In this document: one piece after another, positions 51,096 to 59,894 of the stretch
Numbering within the stretch: the stretch's first letter is position 1
How the letters are laid out: each line of letters begins with the position of its first letter
Assembly: GCF_000737325.1 (NCBI RefSeq)
Contig: NZ_CP011125.1
Location: forward strand, 6,882,001-6,946,000
Origin: Sandaracinus amylolyticus
Lineage (GTDB): Bacteria > Myxococcota_A > Polyangia > Polyangiales > Sandaracinaceae
Direction: 5' to 3'
DNA: 64,000 nt
Notes under the pieces: model-generated
What the model saw: only the letters and a program-made list of their open reading frames with translations
The model's database searches: none
What the model was told of the DNA's origin: nothing
Made by a program: the position numbers and the translations under genes

Positions 51096-52195
51096 CACGC
51101 GTTCCTCATCGGCATGGTCACGTTCAGGCGCTCGCGCGCCGCGTCGACGACGACGAGCGGATCGAGGTCTCCCGCGAGCTCGACGGTGATGACGTCGTCG
51201 ACCTGCGCGTTCAGCGCATGCCGCAGGTACACGCCGTTCACCGCGATCCGCGTGTCCGGCCCCTGCTGATCGACGGCGACTGCCGACTGCGCCTCGCCGC
51301 GTTCGGCGGACTCCGCCTTCACCGAGAGCGAGCCCGCCGCGAGCTCGAGCGAGACGCCTCCCGAACCGTCCGGGCTGGCGAGCATCGCGAGGTCGATCGC
51401 CGAGATGAGCTCCGCGCGCGCCGCGCTGATGCGCGTCGGGTGCCCCGTCGGGATGACGCGGTCGTACGCCGGAAAGCCGTCGTCGAGGAGCACCGTCGAC
51501 AGGCGCAGCGCGCCGACCCGCAGCTCGAACAGCTTGTCGCCGCGAAGCACGTCGACGCGCTCGGCGTCGCCCATCGCCTTCGTGATCAGCGAGATCGCCT
51601 CCGACGGCACGACGACGCGGAACGACCCCGCGGGGGCCTCCTTGAGCTTGCTCGTGTGGAGCGCGAGGCGGTGCCCGTCGGCAGCGCACGCGCGCAGGGT
51701 GCGCGCCGAGCCCTCGACCTCGAGGAGCAGTCCGCCCAGGTGCGGGCGCGAGGTGTCGCTGCTGACGGCGTACGACGCCGCGAACACGTCGCGGAGAGCC
51801 TGCGCGGGCAGCTCGATCCACCCCTGTTCGGTCGCGGCGAACGGGGGCACGGGCCAGTCGTCCATGCGCGCCGTGGGCAGGCGCACGCGCGCGCTGCCCG
51901 ACGACACAACGAGCGACGAGTCGGCCGCCGAGAGGCGCACCTCGTCGCCGCCGAGCTTCGCGACCGCCGCCGCGATCGCAGCCGCGCTCACGAGCGCCTC
52001 GCCCGACTTGGCGATCTTCGCCGGCGCCGTCGCGCGCGCGGCGCGGTGCGTCTCGTTCGCAGTGAGGCTGAGCACCGAGTCGCGCGCGACGATGTGCGCG
52101 TTCTCGAGCACGACCATCGTGCTCTTCTTCGTCGCGACCTTCGCGACGGGGTCCAGCGCGCGTGCGAGCGCGCGTCGATCGATCACGACGTCCAT
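51095..52195 (-). CDS. DNA polymerase III beta sliding clamp homologue, element-encoded
   Basis: 366 residues with the three-domain clamp pattern: VIDRRALARALDPVAKVATKKSTMVVLENAHI at the start, then LPTARMDDWPVPPF (the DnaN LPxxxxxDFP region), RTLRACAADGHRLALH, and VVVPSEAISLITKAM in the middle. It ends VDQQGPDTRIAVNGVYLRHALNAQ and LDPLVVVD, and finishes NVTMPMRNA, close to the usual VMPMR clamp tail. It may equip the element's replisome or recruit host clamp partners. ATG 52195 overlaps a 17-codon mini-ORF. Confidence 0.85.
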   Translation of the reverse strand: MDVVIDRRALARALDPVAKVATKKSTMVVLENAHIVARDSVLSLTANETHRAARATAPAKIAKSGEALVSAAAIAAAVAKLGGDEVRLSAADSSLVVSSGSARVRLPTARMDDWPVPPFAATEQGWIELPAQALRDVFAASYAVSSDTSRPHLGGLLLEVEGSARTLRACAADGHRLALHTSKLKEAPAGSFRVVVPSEAISLITKAMGDAERVDVLRGDKLFELRVGALRLSTVLLDDGFPAYDRVIPTGHPTRISAARAELISAIDLAMLASPDGSGGVSLELAAGSLSVKAESAERGEAQSAVAVDQQGPDTRIAVNGVYLRHALNAQVDDVITVELAGDLDPLVVVDAARERLNVTMPMRNA

Positions 52196-52248
52196 CAGCC
52201 TCCTGCCTTTCTCGCGGTCCGGTGCCGCTTCTTCGCGCTCGGATGCAT
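52195..52248 (-). CDS. 17-residue basic mini-ORF bridging methylase and clamp genes
   Basis: ATG at 52248 overlaps the methylase stop by one base (TGATG), and its own stop overlaps the clamp ATG by one base (TGATG). The product MHPSAKKRHRTARKAGG is strongly basic. It may serve only as a coupling device carrying ribosomes across the 52-base gap, or be a tiny peptide. An AGGAGG ribosome site for the clamp lies inside it. Confidence 0.4.
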   Translation of the reverse strand: MHPSAKKRHRTARKAGG

Positions 52249-53699
52249 CACGCCGCGGCCTCCGCGGGATGCCGCACGTTCGCGCGCACGATCGCCTCCG
52301 CGAGAGGCGGGCACACGCTGTTGCCGACGAGCGCGATCTGGTCGGTCTTCGTGAGCGGGCTTCCACCCGCGCCGCGCTCGATCACGTAGTCCTCGGGGAA
52401 GCCCTGGGCGCGCGCGAGCTCGCGCGGGGCGAGCATGCGAGAGCCGATGTCGCCGATGAGGTATCGCTCGCGACCGATCCGGATCGGCCGAGGCTCGATC
52501 CCGTGCGCGCGCAAGAACGCGCCGACGTCGGCGCGGCAGTCGGCGACCGGCGCGAGCGCCGCCGTCGTGAGCGCGTGGTGGTCCTGCGTCGTGACGGTGC
52601 CGATCGGGCGCTCGAGGCCGTGCCCGACGACGCCTCCGTAGTGCTTCGTCAGGAACGCGGCGACGAGGGCGTGCTTCGCGCCGCCCGCGACGACGGTCCC
52701 GAGCGGCTTGTCGAGTCCAGGAACGCGCGGCGTCTGCCCTTCGCGCTCGCCGTACCCGGTCTGGATGAGCGTCGGGACCGCGAGCGCGAACTTCCCGCCG
52801 CCCGCGGTGACCGTGTGCAGCGGCGCGCCGATGTCGGTCGCCGTGCACGTGCCGTAGAACTTCACGACGAACGGGCGCGCCGCCTCGAACACGTATCGGC
52901 GCACGCCCTCGGCGATCCGGCGCAACGTCGCGGGCGCGAGGGGCCGCGAGCGCGTGAAGATCGACGGCGTCGGCAGCGACCAGTCGATCACCTCGGCAGC
53001 GATGCGCCACGGGCGCGCGCGCCCAGGGCCGTGCGTCGGCACGGGCCAAGAGATCGGCGCGCCGTCGCGTCGCGCGACGACGAAGAGCCGGCGTCGCGTG
53101 GTGGGCGCACCGAAGTCGGCCGCGACGAGCAGCCGGTGATCGACGACGTACCCGTAGCTCTCCAGCTTGCGGCGCCACGCGCGGAACGTCTCGCCCGCGC
53201 GCCCCTTGATCGGATGCCCGTCGCGATCGAGCGGGCCCCACGCGAGGAACTCCTCGACGTTCTCGATCACGATGACGCGCGGGCGCACCTCGCGTGCCCA
53301 CCGCACCGCGACCCACGCGAGCCCGCGGATCTTCTTCGAGCGCGGCTTGCCGCCCTTCGCCTTCGAGTGATGCGTGCAGTCGGGCGAGAACCACGCGAGC
53401 CCCACGGGGCGGCCGGCGCAGATCTCGCGCGGGTCGACGTGGAAGACGTCCTCGACGAAGTGCTGCGTCGCCGGGTGGTTCGCGGTGTGGACCGCGATCG
53501 CTTCCGGCCAGTGGTTGATCGCGATGTCGACGGGGCGGCCGAGCGCAGCCTCGATGCCCGTCGACGCGCCGCCGCCGCCCGCGAAGTTGTCGACCACGAG
53601 CTCGCCCGCCAGCCCGTCGAAGAGGTCGACTTGGTGACCACGTCGGCGCTCCGCGAGCGTGGCAGCGCGTCGTGCTCGCTCACCGCGCGGCATGACCAT
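52248..53699 (-). CDS. DNA cytosine-5 methyltransferase
   Basis: 483 residues. Motif I DNFAGGGGASTG (37-48), motif IV SPDCTHHSKAKGG with catalytic C108, motif VI ENVEEF (146-151), motif VIII RRRLFVVARR, and motifs IX/X RELARAQGFPEDYV and QIALVGNSVCPPLAEAIV. The SPDC form of motif IV is known in phage methylases. No restriction partner is adjacent, so it is probably an orphan anti-restriction enzyme. ATG 53699 and 53693 are both possible; both overlap the upstream gene. Confidence 0.92.
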   Translation of the reverse strand: MVMPRGERARRAATLAERRRGHQVDLFDGLAGELVVDNFAGGGGASTGIEAALGRPVDIAINHWPEAIAVHTANHPATQHFVEDVFHVDPREICAGRPVGLAWFSPDCTHHSKAKGGKPRSKKIRGLAWVAVRWAREVRPRVIVIENVEEFLAWGPLDRDGHPIKGRAGETFRAWRRKLESYGYVVDHRLLVAADFGAPTTRRRLFVVARRDGAPISWPVPTHGPGRARPWRIAAEVIDWSLPTPSIFTRSRPLAPATLRRIAEGVRRYVFEAARPFVVKFYGTCTATDIGAPLHTVTAGGGKFALAVPTLIQTGYGEREGQTPRVPGLDKPLGTVVAGGAKHALVAAFLTKHYGGVVGHGLERPIGTVTTQDHHALTTAALAPVADCRADVGAFLRAHGIEPRPIRIGRERYLIGDIGSRMLAPRELARAQGFPEDYVIERGAGGSPLTKTDQIALVGNSVCPPLAEAIVRANVRHPAEAAA

Positions 53700-53889
53700 C
53701 CTCGTCAGCGCTCTCGCGCGCGCTCGGGTCGGCGGGGTCGAACGTCACGCGCACCACGCGGCCGAACGCGCCCGCCTTCGCGAGGTGCGCGACGTCCTCA
53801 GGCTTCATGCGCAGCGTCACCCGCTCGTGGCCGTCGACGTCGAAGCCGATGCCGACGACCTGCGCGCGCACCGTCATCGCCGCGCTCAC
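53680..53889 (-). CDS. Hypothetical small phage protein
   Basis: 69 residues from GTG 53889 (or ATG 53877), beta-rich then acidic (VRAQVVGIGFDVDGHERVTLRMK; GRVVRVTFDPADPSARESADEDG). Not recognised. Overlaps SbcC-like stop (GTGA) and the methylase start. Confidence 0.5.
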   Translation of the reverse strand: MSAAMTVRAQVVGIGFDVDGHERVTLRMKPEDVAHLAKAGAFGRVVRVTFDPADPSARESADEDGHAAR

Positions 53890-56339
53890 GGCCGCACCTC
53901 GACCTTTCCGCCCGCGATCTCGATGCGGGCGTCGCAGAGATCCACGACCTCGGGCGAATGGGAGACGAGCAGCACTCGCGAGGCGCCGACCTGATCGGCC
54001 GCGCGGCGCAGCATCGCGACGTACGAGCGCGAGCGATCCGGATCGAGCGCGGCGCCGCTCTCGTCGCGCACGAGCGTCACGCCCTCGAACCCGCTCTTGC
54101 GCGCCGCGAGCATCGCGAGCGCGAGCGAGACCGCCTCGCCGATGAGCACGCGCTCGCCGCCGCTGAACGTCTCGACCGGCGCCTCGCGCCCGCGCTCGGT
54201 GTCGAGCACGCGCACCTCGAGGCCTTCGAGGACGCGCTTCCCGTCCGCCGAGATCCGCGTCGTGTCGATCGTCACCGTCCAGCGCGACGAGACGCACGTG
54301 TGCAGGAGGTCGTTGATCGTCGCGGAGAGCTCGGGCCCGGCCGCGTCGATCTCCATCGCCTGCAGTCCGTCGCGCCCGAGGTCGGCTGCGAGCCGCGTCC
54401 AGTCCGCCAGCTCGCTCTCGAGGTCGGCGCGCTCCGCGTCGAGCGCGGCAAGACGCTCCGCCGTCGCCCGCGCGTGCTCGAGCTGTCGCTGCGTGACTGC
54501 GACGGCGCCGTGCGCGCGGCGCGCGCGCTCCTCGGCCGCGGCCGAGGCCTCGTCCGCGGCGCGCACGTCGGGCGCCGGCGGGATCGGCGCGGGCTCGGGC
54601 ACCATCTCGAGCTCGCACGCCAGCGTGTCGACCGCGTCGCGCGCCGACTCGAGCTGCGGCTCGAGCTCGGCGAGCCGGCCCTCGGCCGCGTCGAGCTTCG
54701 GCACCAGCTCGAGCACCTTCGCGAGCGACTCGAGCTCCGCGCGGATTGCGCGCGCGGCCGCGGTGCTCGCGTTCGCGGTCGCGTCGGCGCTCGCGCGCGC
54801 CGAGCCCGCGTCCCGCTGTCGCGCGTCGAGGTCGCGCGATCGCCCGTCGAGCGTCCGCAGCTCCTCGCCGATGTCGACGAGCTCGCGCTCGGCGGCCTCG
54901 ATAGCCGGCAGCCGCGACGCGCGCTCGCGCGCGACACGGAGTGTGTCGCTGGCGTGCGCGAGGTTCTCGCGCGCGGACCGCACGGCGTCTCCTGCGGCCG
55001 CGAGCGCAGCGGGGGCTTCGCGCGCCGCGCGCACCGCCGCGTCATCCTGCTCGAGCGTCCTCGCGGAAACGTCGCGGATTTCGTCGGCGCTCGCCCCTGC
55101 GTCCACCAGGTTGACGGTCGACTGCAGCGCGGCGCGGAGCGTCGCGACGCGATCGTCCGCCCCTGCGAGACGACGCTCGCGCTGCTCCTCGAGCGCGCGC
55201 TGCGCCACGTCGACCGCCGCGCTCGCCGTCTCGACGCTGGCCTCGAGCGCGAACACCTGCGCAGCCGCGGCGCGCACCGCGTCGCGCCCGCGCAGGACGT
55301 CGTGCGCGCGGCGCTCGCGATCGCCGAGCACGCGGACGCGCGCCTCGATCTCTCGCGCTTCGCGCGCGAGCGGCTCGACCTGCGCGCTCGCCGCACGCGC
55401 CTGCTCGGCGGCGACGAGCATGTCGGCGTCGGCCGCAGCGAGCTGCTCTCGCAGTTCGGCCGCGCGTCGCACCGCGCCGCGGATCTCCTCCGTGCGCTCG
55501 AGCAGCGCGACGTTGTTGCGCGCGCGCGCCTCGAGGTCGGCGACCTTCGCGCGCGCTGCGGTGAGCTTCGCGTCGAGCTCGGTGCGGTACTCGCGCGCGG
55601 TGCGGGCCGCCTCGACCAGCGCCGCGATCCGGGCTTCCTCGGCGCGGGCATGACGCGCGGCCTCCTGCGCCTGGCGGACGCGCTCGGCCCATTCCTCGAC
55701 ACCGCGCTCCGCGTCGCGCAGCTCGGCCTCCGCGGTCGCCACGTCGACGCACGCACCGCTGACCTCCGCGCGTCGCGCGGCGGCGCGCTCCATCGCTTCG
55801 CGGGCGTCGCGCGCGCGCTCGCGGGCGACCTCGGCGAGGCGCTCGTACCACTCGATCCCGAGCACGCGCAGGAGCAGCGCCTTGCGCTCGCCGGGCTTCA
55901 TCTCGACGAAGCCCGCGGAGCCCTGTACCGCGAGCGTCGACGCGAAGAGCACCTCGCGCGGAGGCAGGTGCTGCGCGGCCCACCCGTCGAACTCGCGCAC
56001 CTTCCCCGCGATGAGCGCGGGCGCGCCGAGCGCGTCGAGCACCATCGACTCGCCCTTGCCGGTGATCGCGTCGACGGTCTGCCGGATCGTCCACGGCGCA
56101 CCGTTCACCGCGCGCACCTCGACGAACGAGTCGCGCGTGGTCGCGAGCGCGGCGAGCGCGCCGCGAGTCGGGCACTCGCGGTAGAGCGCGCCCGCGAGCA
56201 GCTCGAGCAGCGTCGATTTCCCGGCGCCGTTCTCGCCTGTCACCGCGACGAGTCGGCCGCTGATCGACGAGAGATCGACGCGGATCTCGTCGCGGAACGG
56301 ACCGATCCCGCGCGCTGCGATGGCATCGAATCGGATCAC
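53886..56339 (-). CDS. SbcC/Rad50-like SMC ATPase
   Basis: 817 residues from GTG 56339. The N-terminal ATPase half opens VIRFDAIAARGIGPF and has Walker A GENGAGKST (35-43) and the SbcC VQGSAGFVEMKPGERKALLLRVLGIEWYERL region. Two long coiled arms span about 170-650. The C-terminal half has signature FSGGERVLIGEA, Walker B region GVTLVRDESGAALDPDRS and LLVSHSPEVVDLCDA. I see no CxxC zinc hook at the arm tip, unlike typical Rad50/SbcC. With the adjacent SbcD-like nuclease it should process DNA ends. Overlaps both neighbours by 4 bases. Confidence 0.88.
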   Translation of the reverse strand: MIRFDAIAARGIGPFRDEIRVDLSSISGRLVAVTGENGAGKSTLLELLAGALYRECPTRGALAALATTRDSFVEVRAVNGAPWTIRQTVDAITGKGESMVLDALGAPALIAGKVREFDGWAAQHLPPREVLFASTLAVQGSAGFVEMKPGERKALLLRVLGIEWYERLAEVARERARDAREAMERAAARRAEVSGACVDVATAEAELRDAERGVEEWAERVRQAQEAARHARAEEARIAALVEAARTAREYRTELDAKLTAARAKVADLEARARNNVALLERTEEIRGAVRRAAELREQLAAADADMLVAAEQARAASAQVEPLAREAREIEARVRVLGDRERRAHDVLRGRDAVRAAAAQVFALEASVETASAAVDVAQRALEEQRERRLAGADDRVATLRAALQSTVNLVDAGASADEIRDVSARTLEQDDAAVRAAREAPAALAAAGDAVRSARENLAHASDTLRVARERASRLPAIEAAERELVDIGEELRTLDGRSRDLDARQRDAGSARASADATANASTAAARAIRAELESLAKVLELVPKLDAAEGRLAELEPQLESARDAVDTLACELEMVPEPAPIPPAPDVRAADEASAAAEERARRAHGAVAVTQRQLEHARATAERLAALDAERADLESELADWTRLAADLGRDGLQAMEIDAAGPELSATINDLLHTCVSSRWTVTIDTTRISADGKRVLEGLEVRVLDTERGREAPVETFSGGERVLIGEAVSLALAMLAARKSGFEGVTLVRDESGAALDPDRSRSYVAMLRRAADQVGASRVLLVSHSPEVVDLCDARIEIAGGKVEVRP

Positions 56340-57499
56340 GACGCGGCCTCCTCGAGCTCGTGCGCGCGCGGCAACAGCCGGGCGGCGCGGTCCTCGTCGA
56401 CGTCGCCGCGCGCGGCCCACAACGCGCGCAGCTTCTCCTCGAGCGTCCGGGCCTTCGCGACCTCGGGCGCGCGCGCGGCGTTCATCGCCACCACGACGTC
56501 TTCGAGCTTCACGTTGACCGCGCCGCGCGCGCGCCAGTCCGCCTCCACGCGTACGGCAGCGTCGCGCGCCGCGACGCGCTCGTCCGCGCGGACCGTGTAC
56601 CGGAGCCGAATCTCGGCGCCCTCTAGTGGTCCGATCAGGTCCGGCGTCTGGTGCTCGCCGTCCCAGCGGAGCGCGCCCGCTTCCCACGTGGCGCTCACGA
56701 GCAGCATCCGCGCGCACGGCGTCGTGATGCGCGTGACGCGGACGGGCTCGTGGTTCTCGAAGTCGAGGACCACGTACCCCTTCTCCTCGACCTCACCGAA
56801 CGCAGTGCGACGCGGCGAGCCCGGGTAGATCACCGGCGCGGTCGCCTCGTACCAGGGGCGATCGGTGGGCTGCGAGGCCGCTTCCCACTCTTGCGGCATG
56901 TGGATGTGGCCGAGCGCGTACGCGTCGGCGTTCGCGAGCGCGAGGTCCTCGACGCCGAGCTCCATGTCGCAGCCGACGAGCGGCTGCCCGGTGCTCACGC
57001 GCGAGTCGCGCACCATCGCGTGCGAGAGCAACACGCGCGGGCCGCTGTGTTCCGCGAGCTGCTGCCCGAGGCCGAGCAGCACGCGACGCAACGCATCCGA
57101 CGGGTCGAGATCCGGCGCGCGCGCCGCGAGCTCGGCCTTGCGCGGCCACGCGAGGCACGCGACCGCGACGCCGGCCACGACGTGCACGGCCGCGGCCTCT
57201 TCGACGATGATCGGATACTGCGCGCGCAGCTTCGAGAACAGCGCGAGGTCGCCCGGCGCGTCGTGGTTGCCGCGCACGATCACGACGGGTGCGAACCGCG
57301 CGACCGATCGAAGCCAGTCGGCGACCGCGGCGCGCTCGCGCGGCGAGCTCTTGCGCTCGAACACGTCGCCGCTGTGCAGGACGAGATCGACGCGGCGCTC
57401 GCGGATGTCGTCCGCGATCCATTGGTGCACGCGCACGCACTCGTCGAAGCGCGAGTGCTCGTCGAAGTGTGAATCGGCGATGACGGCGATGCGGGTCAC
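56336..57499 (-). CDS. SbcD/Mre11-like metallophosphoesterase nuclease
   Basis: 387 residues from GTG 57499. The phosphoesterase motifs are IAVIADSHFDEH (I), DLVLHSGDVFERKSSP (II), VIVRGNHDAPGD (III), VLLSHAMV (IV) and ALGHIHMPQ (V), in the expected order and followed by a cap-like region. The C-terminal ~40 residues are helical. GTGA overlap with the SbcC-like gene implies a 1:1 complex. Confidence 0.9.
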   Translation of the reverse strand: MTRIAVIADSHFDEHSRFDECVRVHQWIADDIRERRVDLVLHSGDVFERKSSPRERAAVADWLRSVARFAPVVIVRGNHDAPGDLALFSKLRAQYPIIVEEAAAVHVVAGVAVACLAWPRKAELAARAPDLDPSDALRRVLLGLGQQLAEHSGPRVLLSHAMVRDSRVSTGQPLVGCDMELGVEDLALANADAYALGHIHMPQEWEAASQPTDRPWYEATAPVIYPGSPRRTAFGEVEEKGYVVLDFENHEPVRVTRITTPCARMLLVSATWEAGALRWDGEHQTPDLIGPLEGAEIRLRYTVRADERVAARDAAVRVEADWRARGAVNVKLEDVVVAMNAARAPEVAKARTLEEKLRALWAARGDVDEDRAARLLPRAHELEEAAS

Positions 57500-57714
57500 G
57501 TTCCGGTCCTCGGGAGACGGCGCGCGGCGACGCGGCGGGGTGCAGGGCTCGAGCGGCGCGCCTCGCTGATCGCGTGCGCGACCACCATCGCGACGTGCGC
57601 CGCCGCGTTCCGGAGCTTCGGGTCCGAGCTCGCGCCGAGGCCGTGGTGAGCGAGCTGCGCGCAGATCGACTCGTGCCACTCCTCGGCGGAGCGCTCGTGC
57701 GGAGGCTTCGACAT
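57496..57714 (-). CDS. Hypothetical small phage protein
   Basis: 72 residues, helical (SAEEWHESICAQLAHHGLGAS; LRNAAAHVAMVVAHAISEARR) with a basic tail. Not recognised. It starts 11 bases after the stop of the recombination-like gene and its stop overlaps the SbcD-like start. Confidence 0.5.
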   Translation of the reverse strand: MSKPPHERSAEEWHESICAQLAHHGLGASSDPKLRNAAAHVAMVVAHAISEARRSSPAPRRVAARRLPRTGT

Positions 57715-57725
57715 CGCGACTCCGC

Positions 57726-59009
57726 TCAGGTCGGGTAGTCGTCGTCGCTGGGCGGAGCGTCCTCGGGCGGCTCCTCTTCGCCGCGCCGGCGCGCGAGCTC
57801 GCGATCGATCGCGTCGAGCAGCCGCTGGTTGTCGTCGCGGAAGCGCGACTTCTGCGGGTCCTCGACCATCCGCGCGAGCGCGTTGGCGACCCACTCGAGG
57901 TCCTCGTCGTCAGCGGTCCCGATCGTCGTGCCCTTCGCGCGGCCGAACGGGAGGATCATGGAGCTGCCCGCGGGCTCGCCCGCGTCGTCGGTCTCGTCCG
58001 CGCGCTCGTCCTGCGGCGCACGCGACGTGGCGCGCGAGGGCGCGTCGTCGACGACGTGCGTGTCGATCGCGTCTTCGTCGAACCCGTCGTCGAGCGCGTC
58101 TCGGCGCGCCATCCCCACGGGCGGCGGCGGGCTCCCAGGGGGGAGCGCGGCGGGCGCTCCGTAGAGCGCGGTCGTCGTGCCGAGGAACGTGTCGGCGATG
58201 CGCTGCGCGAACATGCGGCGCAGCTCCGGATCGTCGCTGTGCCCGGTGAACATCGGGCGCGCCGCCGCGAACGGCTTCTGCAGCTCTTCGACGGTGTACG
58301 ACGTGCGGATGCCCAGCGATCGGATCGCTCGGTTCTTCGCCTTCGACTCGGCGTGGCCGAGGATGTGGAGGCGGATACCGCGCACCTGGTTCTCGGCGCG
58401 CTCGCGAGCGACGCGGCGGAGCTCCGATTCGCTCTTGTTCTTGTGCTCGGCGAACTTCCGGAGCTTCGCGAGCGACACCGACACGAGGTCTTGGATCGCC
58501 GGCGAGCCCTCGCGGACGTCGACGATCTTCTCGCCCTTCACGACGCGCACGGAGCCGTCGAAGTTCCGGACGTGGCCGACGGCCTGGTAGTGGACGAAGT
58601 AGGGGTCCGAGCCGTCGTCGATGCGGCGCGTCTGCTGCGGGTCCCAGCTGCCGCCCACCGCCGCGAAGATCCGATCGAGCACGCTCTTGCCGAGGCCGCG
58701 CTTGCCGCCGCCGTCGTCGCCCGATCCCGGGATCCCGTAGGTCTCGGTCGCGACGTCGACGAACACCGGCGAGATCGCGACCGAGCATCCGGCCGGGAGC
58801 GCCGACGCGGTCGTCGCGGGCGCGACGAGGTGGCACCGCTCCTGCGCCTTCCGAAGCGCGTCCTCGACCTGCTCGGGGAGGTGGAAGGTGCCGCGCACCG
58901 CGGCGTCACTCTGCGCGCGCGCGAGGGACGCGCCGGGACGCTGCGCGGGCGGGCGCTGCTGCGTGGTGCGTGCCTGCGTCTGCGGTGCCCGAGTACTCGT
59001 CGTCGACAT
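57726..59009 (-). CDS. Putative phage recombination/ssDNA-handling protein
   Basis: 427 residues from ATG 59009 (GGGAG before it). The middle (about 100-260) has an alpha/beta pattern with HILGHAESKAKNRAIRSLGI and TVEELQKPFAAARP, which recalls phage annealing/recombination proteins. The C-terminus has ILPFGRAKGTTIGTADDEDLEWV, a PFGKxKG-type module seen in DUF3820-like and exonuclease-associated proteins. The termini are low-complexity (Gln/Pro start, Glu/Pro/Asp end). Position next to SbcCD-like genes supports a role in DNA recombination. I do not recognise the family with certainty. Confidence 0.5.
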   Translation of the reverse strand: MSTTSTRAPQTQARTTQQRPPAQRPGASLARAQSDAAVRGTFHLPEQVEDALRKAQERCHLVAPATTASALPAGCSVAISPVFVDVATETYGIPGSGDDGGGKRGLGKSVLDRIFAAVGGSWDPQQTRRIDDGSDPYFVHYQAVGHVRNFDGSVRVVKGEKIVDVREGSPAIQDLVSVSLAKLRKFAEHKNKSESELRRVARERAENQVRGIRLHILGHAESKAKNRAIRSLGIRTSYTVEELQKPFAAARPMFTGHSDDPELRRMFAQRIADTFLGTTTALYGAPAALPPGSPPPPVGMARRDALDDGFDEDAIDTHVVDDAPSRATSRAPQDERADETDDAGEPAGSSMILPFGRAKGTTIGTADDEDLEWVANALARMVEDPQKSRFRDDNQRLLDAIDRELARRRGEEEPPEDAPPSDDDYPT

Positions 59010-59218
59010 CACGATCTCCCTTCACCGCGTCGCGCAGCGGCGACGCGCTTCATCCACCTCGCCATCGCGCGCACAGGCGTCGCGCGGCGCTCTTCGGTCG
59101 CGAGCACCGCAGCGGCGAGCACGACGTGCTCGAGCTCGCTCCGGCGCCGCGGGCACGGGCACGGACGGCCGAAGCTCGTCCACGTCGCGCACCGCGTGCA
59201 GTACGTGTTCGCGCTCAC
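59009..59218 (-). CDS. Small zinc-ribbon-like phage protein
   Basis: 69 residues. YCTRCATWTSFGRPCPC carries four cysteines plus a basic PRRR, a likely zinc knuckle; the rest is helical and basic (AMARWMKRVAAARRGEG). Its stop overlaps the next ATG by one base. Unknown role. Confidence 0.5.
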   Translation of the reverse strand: MSANTYCTRCATWTSFGRPCPCPRRRSELEHVVLAAAVLATEERRATPVRAMARWMKRVAAARRGEGRS

Positions 59219-59454
59219 GCGGCCCTCGCGCTCGGCGCGAGACCGTGAGCACTCAGCTCGGCCGCGGTCGCGCTCCGGATCGCGCGGCCGTTCATCTCGC
59301 GCCAGACGCCGTCGTCGTAGAGCCAGCCCCAGCGAGGCTCGTACGCGACGAAGCGCGGCTCACGAGGGCCCGGGAGCGGGCTGCAGTCGCGGCAGCCCGG
59401 GCACTCCTCGAGGTCGCCGCTCCGCATGCGGATGGAGCCGTCGCAGCGCATCAC
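59215..59454 (-). CDS. Hypothetical small phage protein
   Basis: 79 residues with CPGCRDC (a cysteine knuckle) and WGWLYDDGVWREMNG; possibly metal-binding. Start GTG 59454 (4-base overlap) or ATG 59451. Not recognised. Confidence 0.45.
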   Translation of the reverse strand: MMRCDGSIRMRSGDLEECPGCRDCSPLPGPREPRFVAYEPRWGWLYDDGVWREMNGRAIRSATAAELSAHGLAPSARAA

Positions 59455-59894
59455 GCCGCCGCTCCCACGCGCACGGTCTCACCGTCGGTGCGCGGGCTGT
59501 GGTCGCGCTCCGTGCCGAGGTCGGCGAGACCTTCGACCTTCGCGATCTCGGCGTACGTCGCAAGCGTCGGGAGCGGCGCCGGCGCGGGGAGCGGGAGCTT
59601 GCGCGCGAGGTCGAGCTCGGCAGCTGCGACGGTGGCCCCGCATCCCGTGGCGACGAACGCGCTCCGATCGGTCGCGAACGCGCGCACCTCATCGGGGTGC
59701 CCGGGCTTCGACCACGTCGTGTAGCTGACGCGGCGCACCCCGCGCGGGCGGGCGGAGCGCCACGAGTCGATGTGCGCGCAGGCCGCCTCGTACTCGGCGG
59801 CATCGAAAGTCGGCCACGTGCCGCCGCCCTCCTCGACGATCTCCTGGAGCCGCTCGATCGGCATCCAGTCGTCGGTGCTGATCGACGCGCTCAC
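59451..59894 (-). CDS. Hypothetical phage protein
   Basis: 147 residues, opening with a short acidic helix (DDWMPIERLQEIVEEGGGTW), then SWRSARPRGVRRVSYTTWSKPGHPDEVRAF and a Pro/Ala-rich stretch (LPLPAPAPLP). No family recognised. Overlaps neighbours by 4 bases on both sides. Confidence 0.5.
   Translation of the reverse strand: MSASISTDDWMPIERLQEIVEEGGGTWPTFDAAEYEAACAHIDSWRSARPRGVRRVSYTTWSKPGHPDEVRAFATDRSAFVATGCGATVAAAELDLARKLPLPAPAPLPTLATYAEIAKVEGLADLGTERDHSPRTDGETVRVGAAA

Noticed and set aside
53376-53390. Unusual SPDC form of methylase motif IV
   Set aside because: This variant (SPDCxHxSKAKGG) is, as far as I know, common in phage cytosine-5 methylases, so not novel.
48563-53699. DISARM- or restriction-type defence locus (SNF2 + nuclease + C5 methylase)
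   Set aside because: No DrmA/DrmB or restriction subunit; the genes lie in a phage-style operon with clamp and SbcCD genes.
51405-56828. 1807-codon plus-strand open frame opposite the clamp, methylase and SbcC genes
   Set aside because: Low-complexity Arg/Ala product, no motifs, spans several well-supported minus-strand genes.
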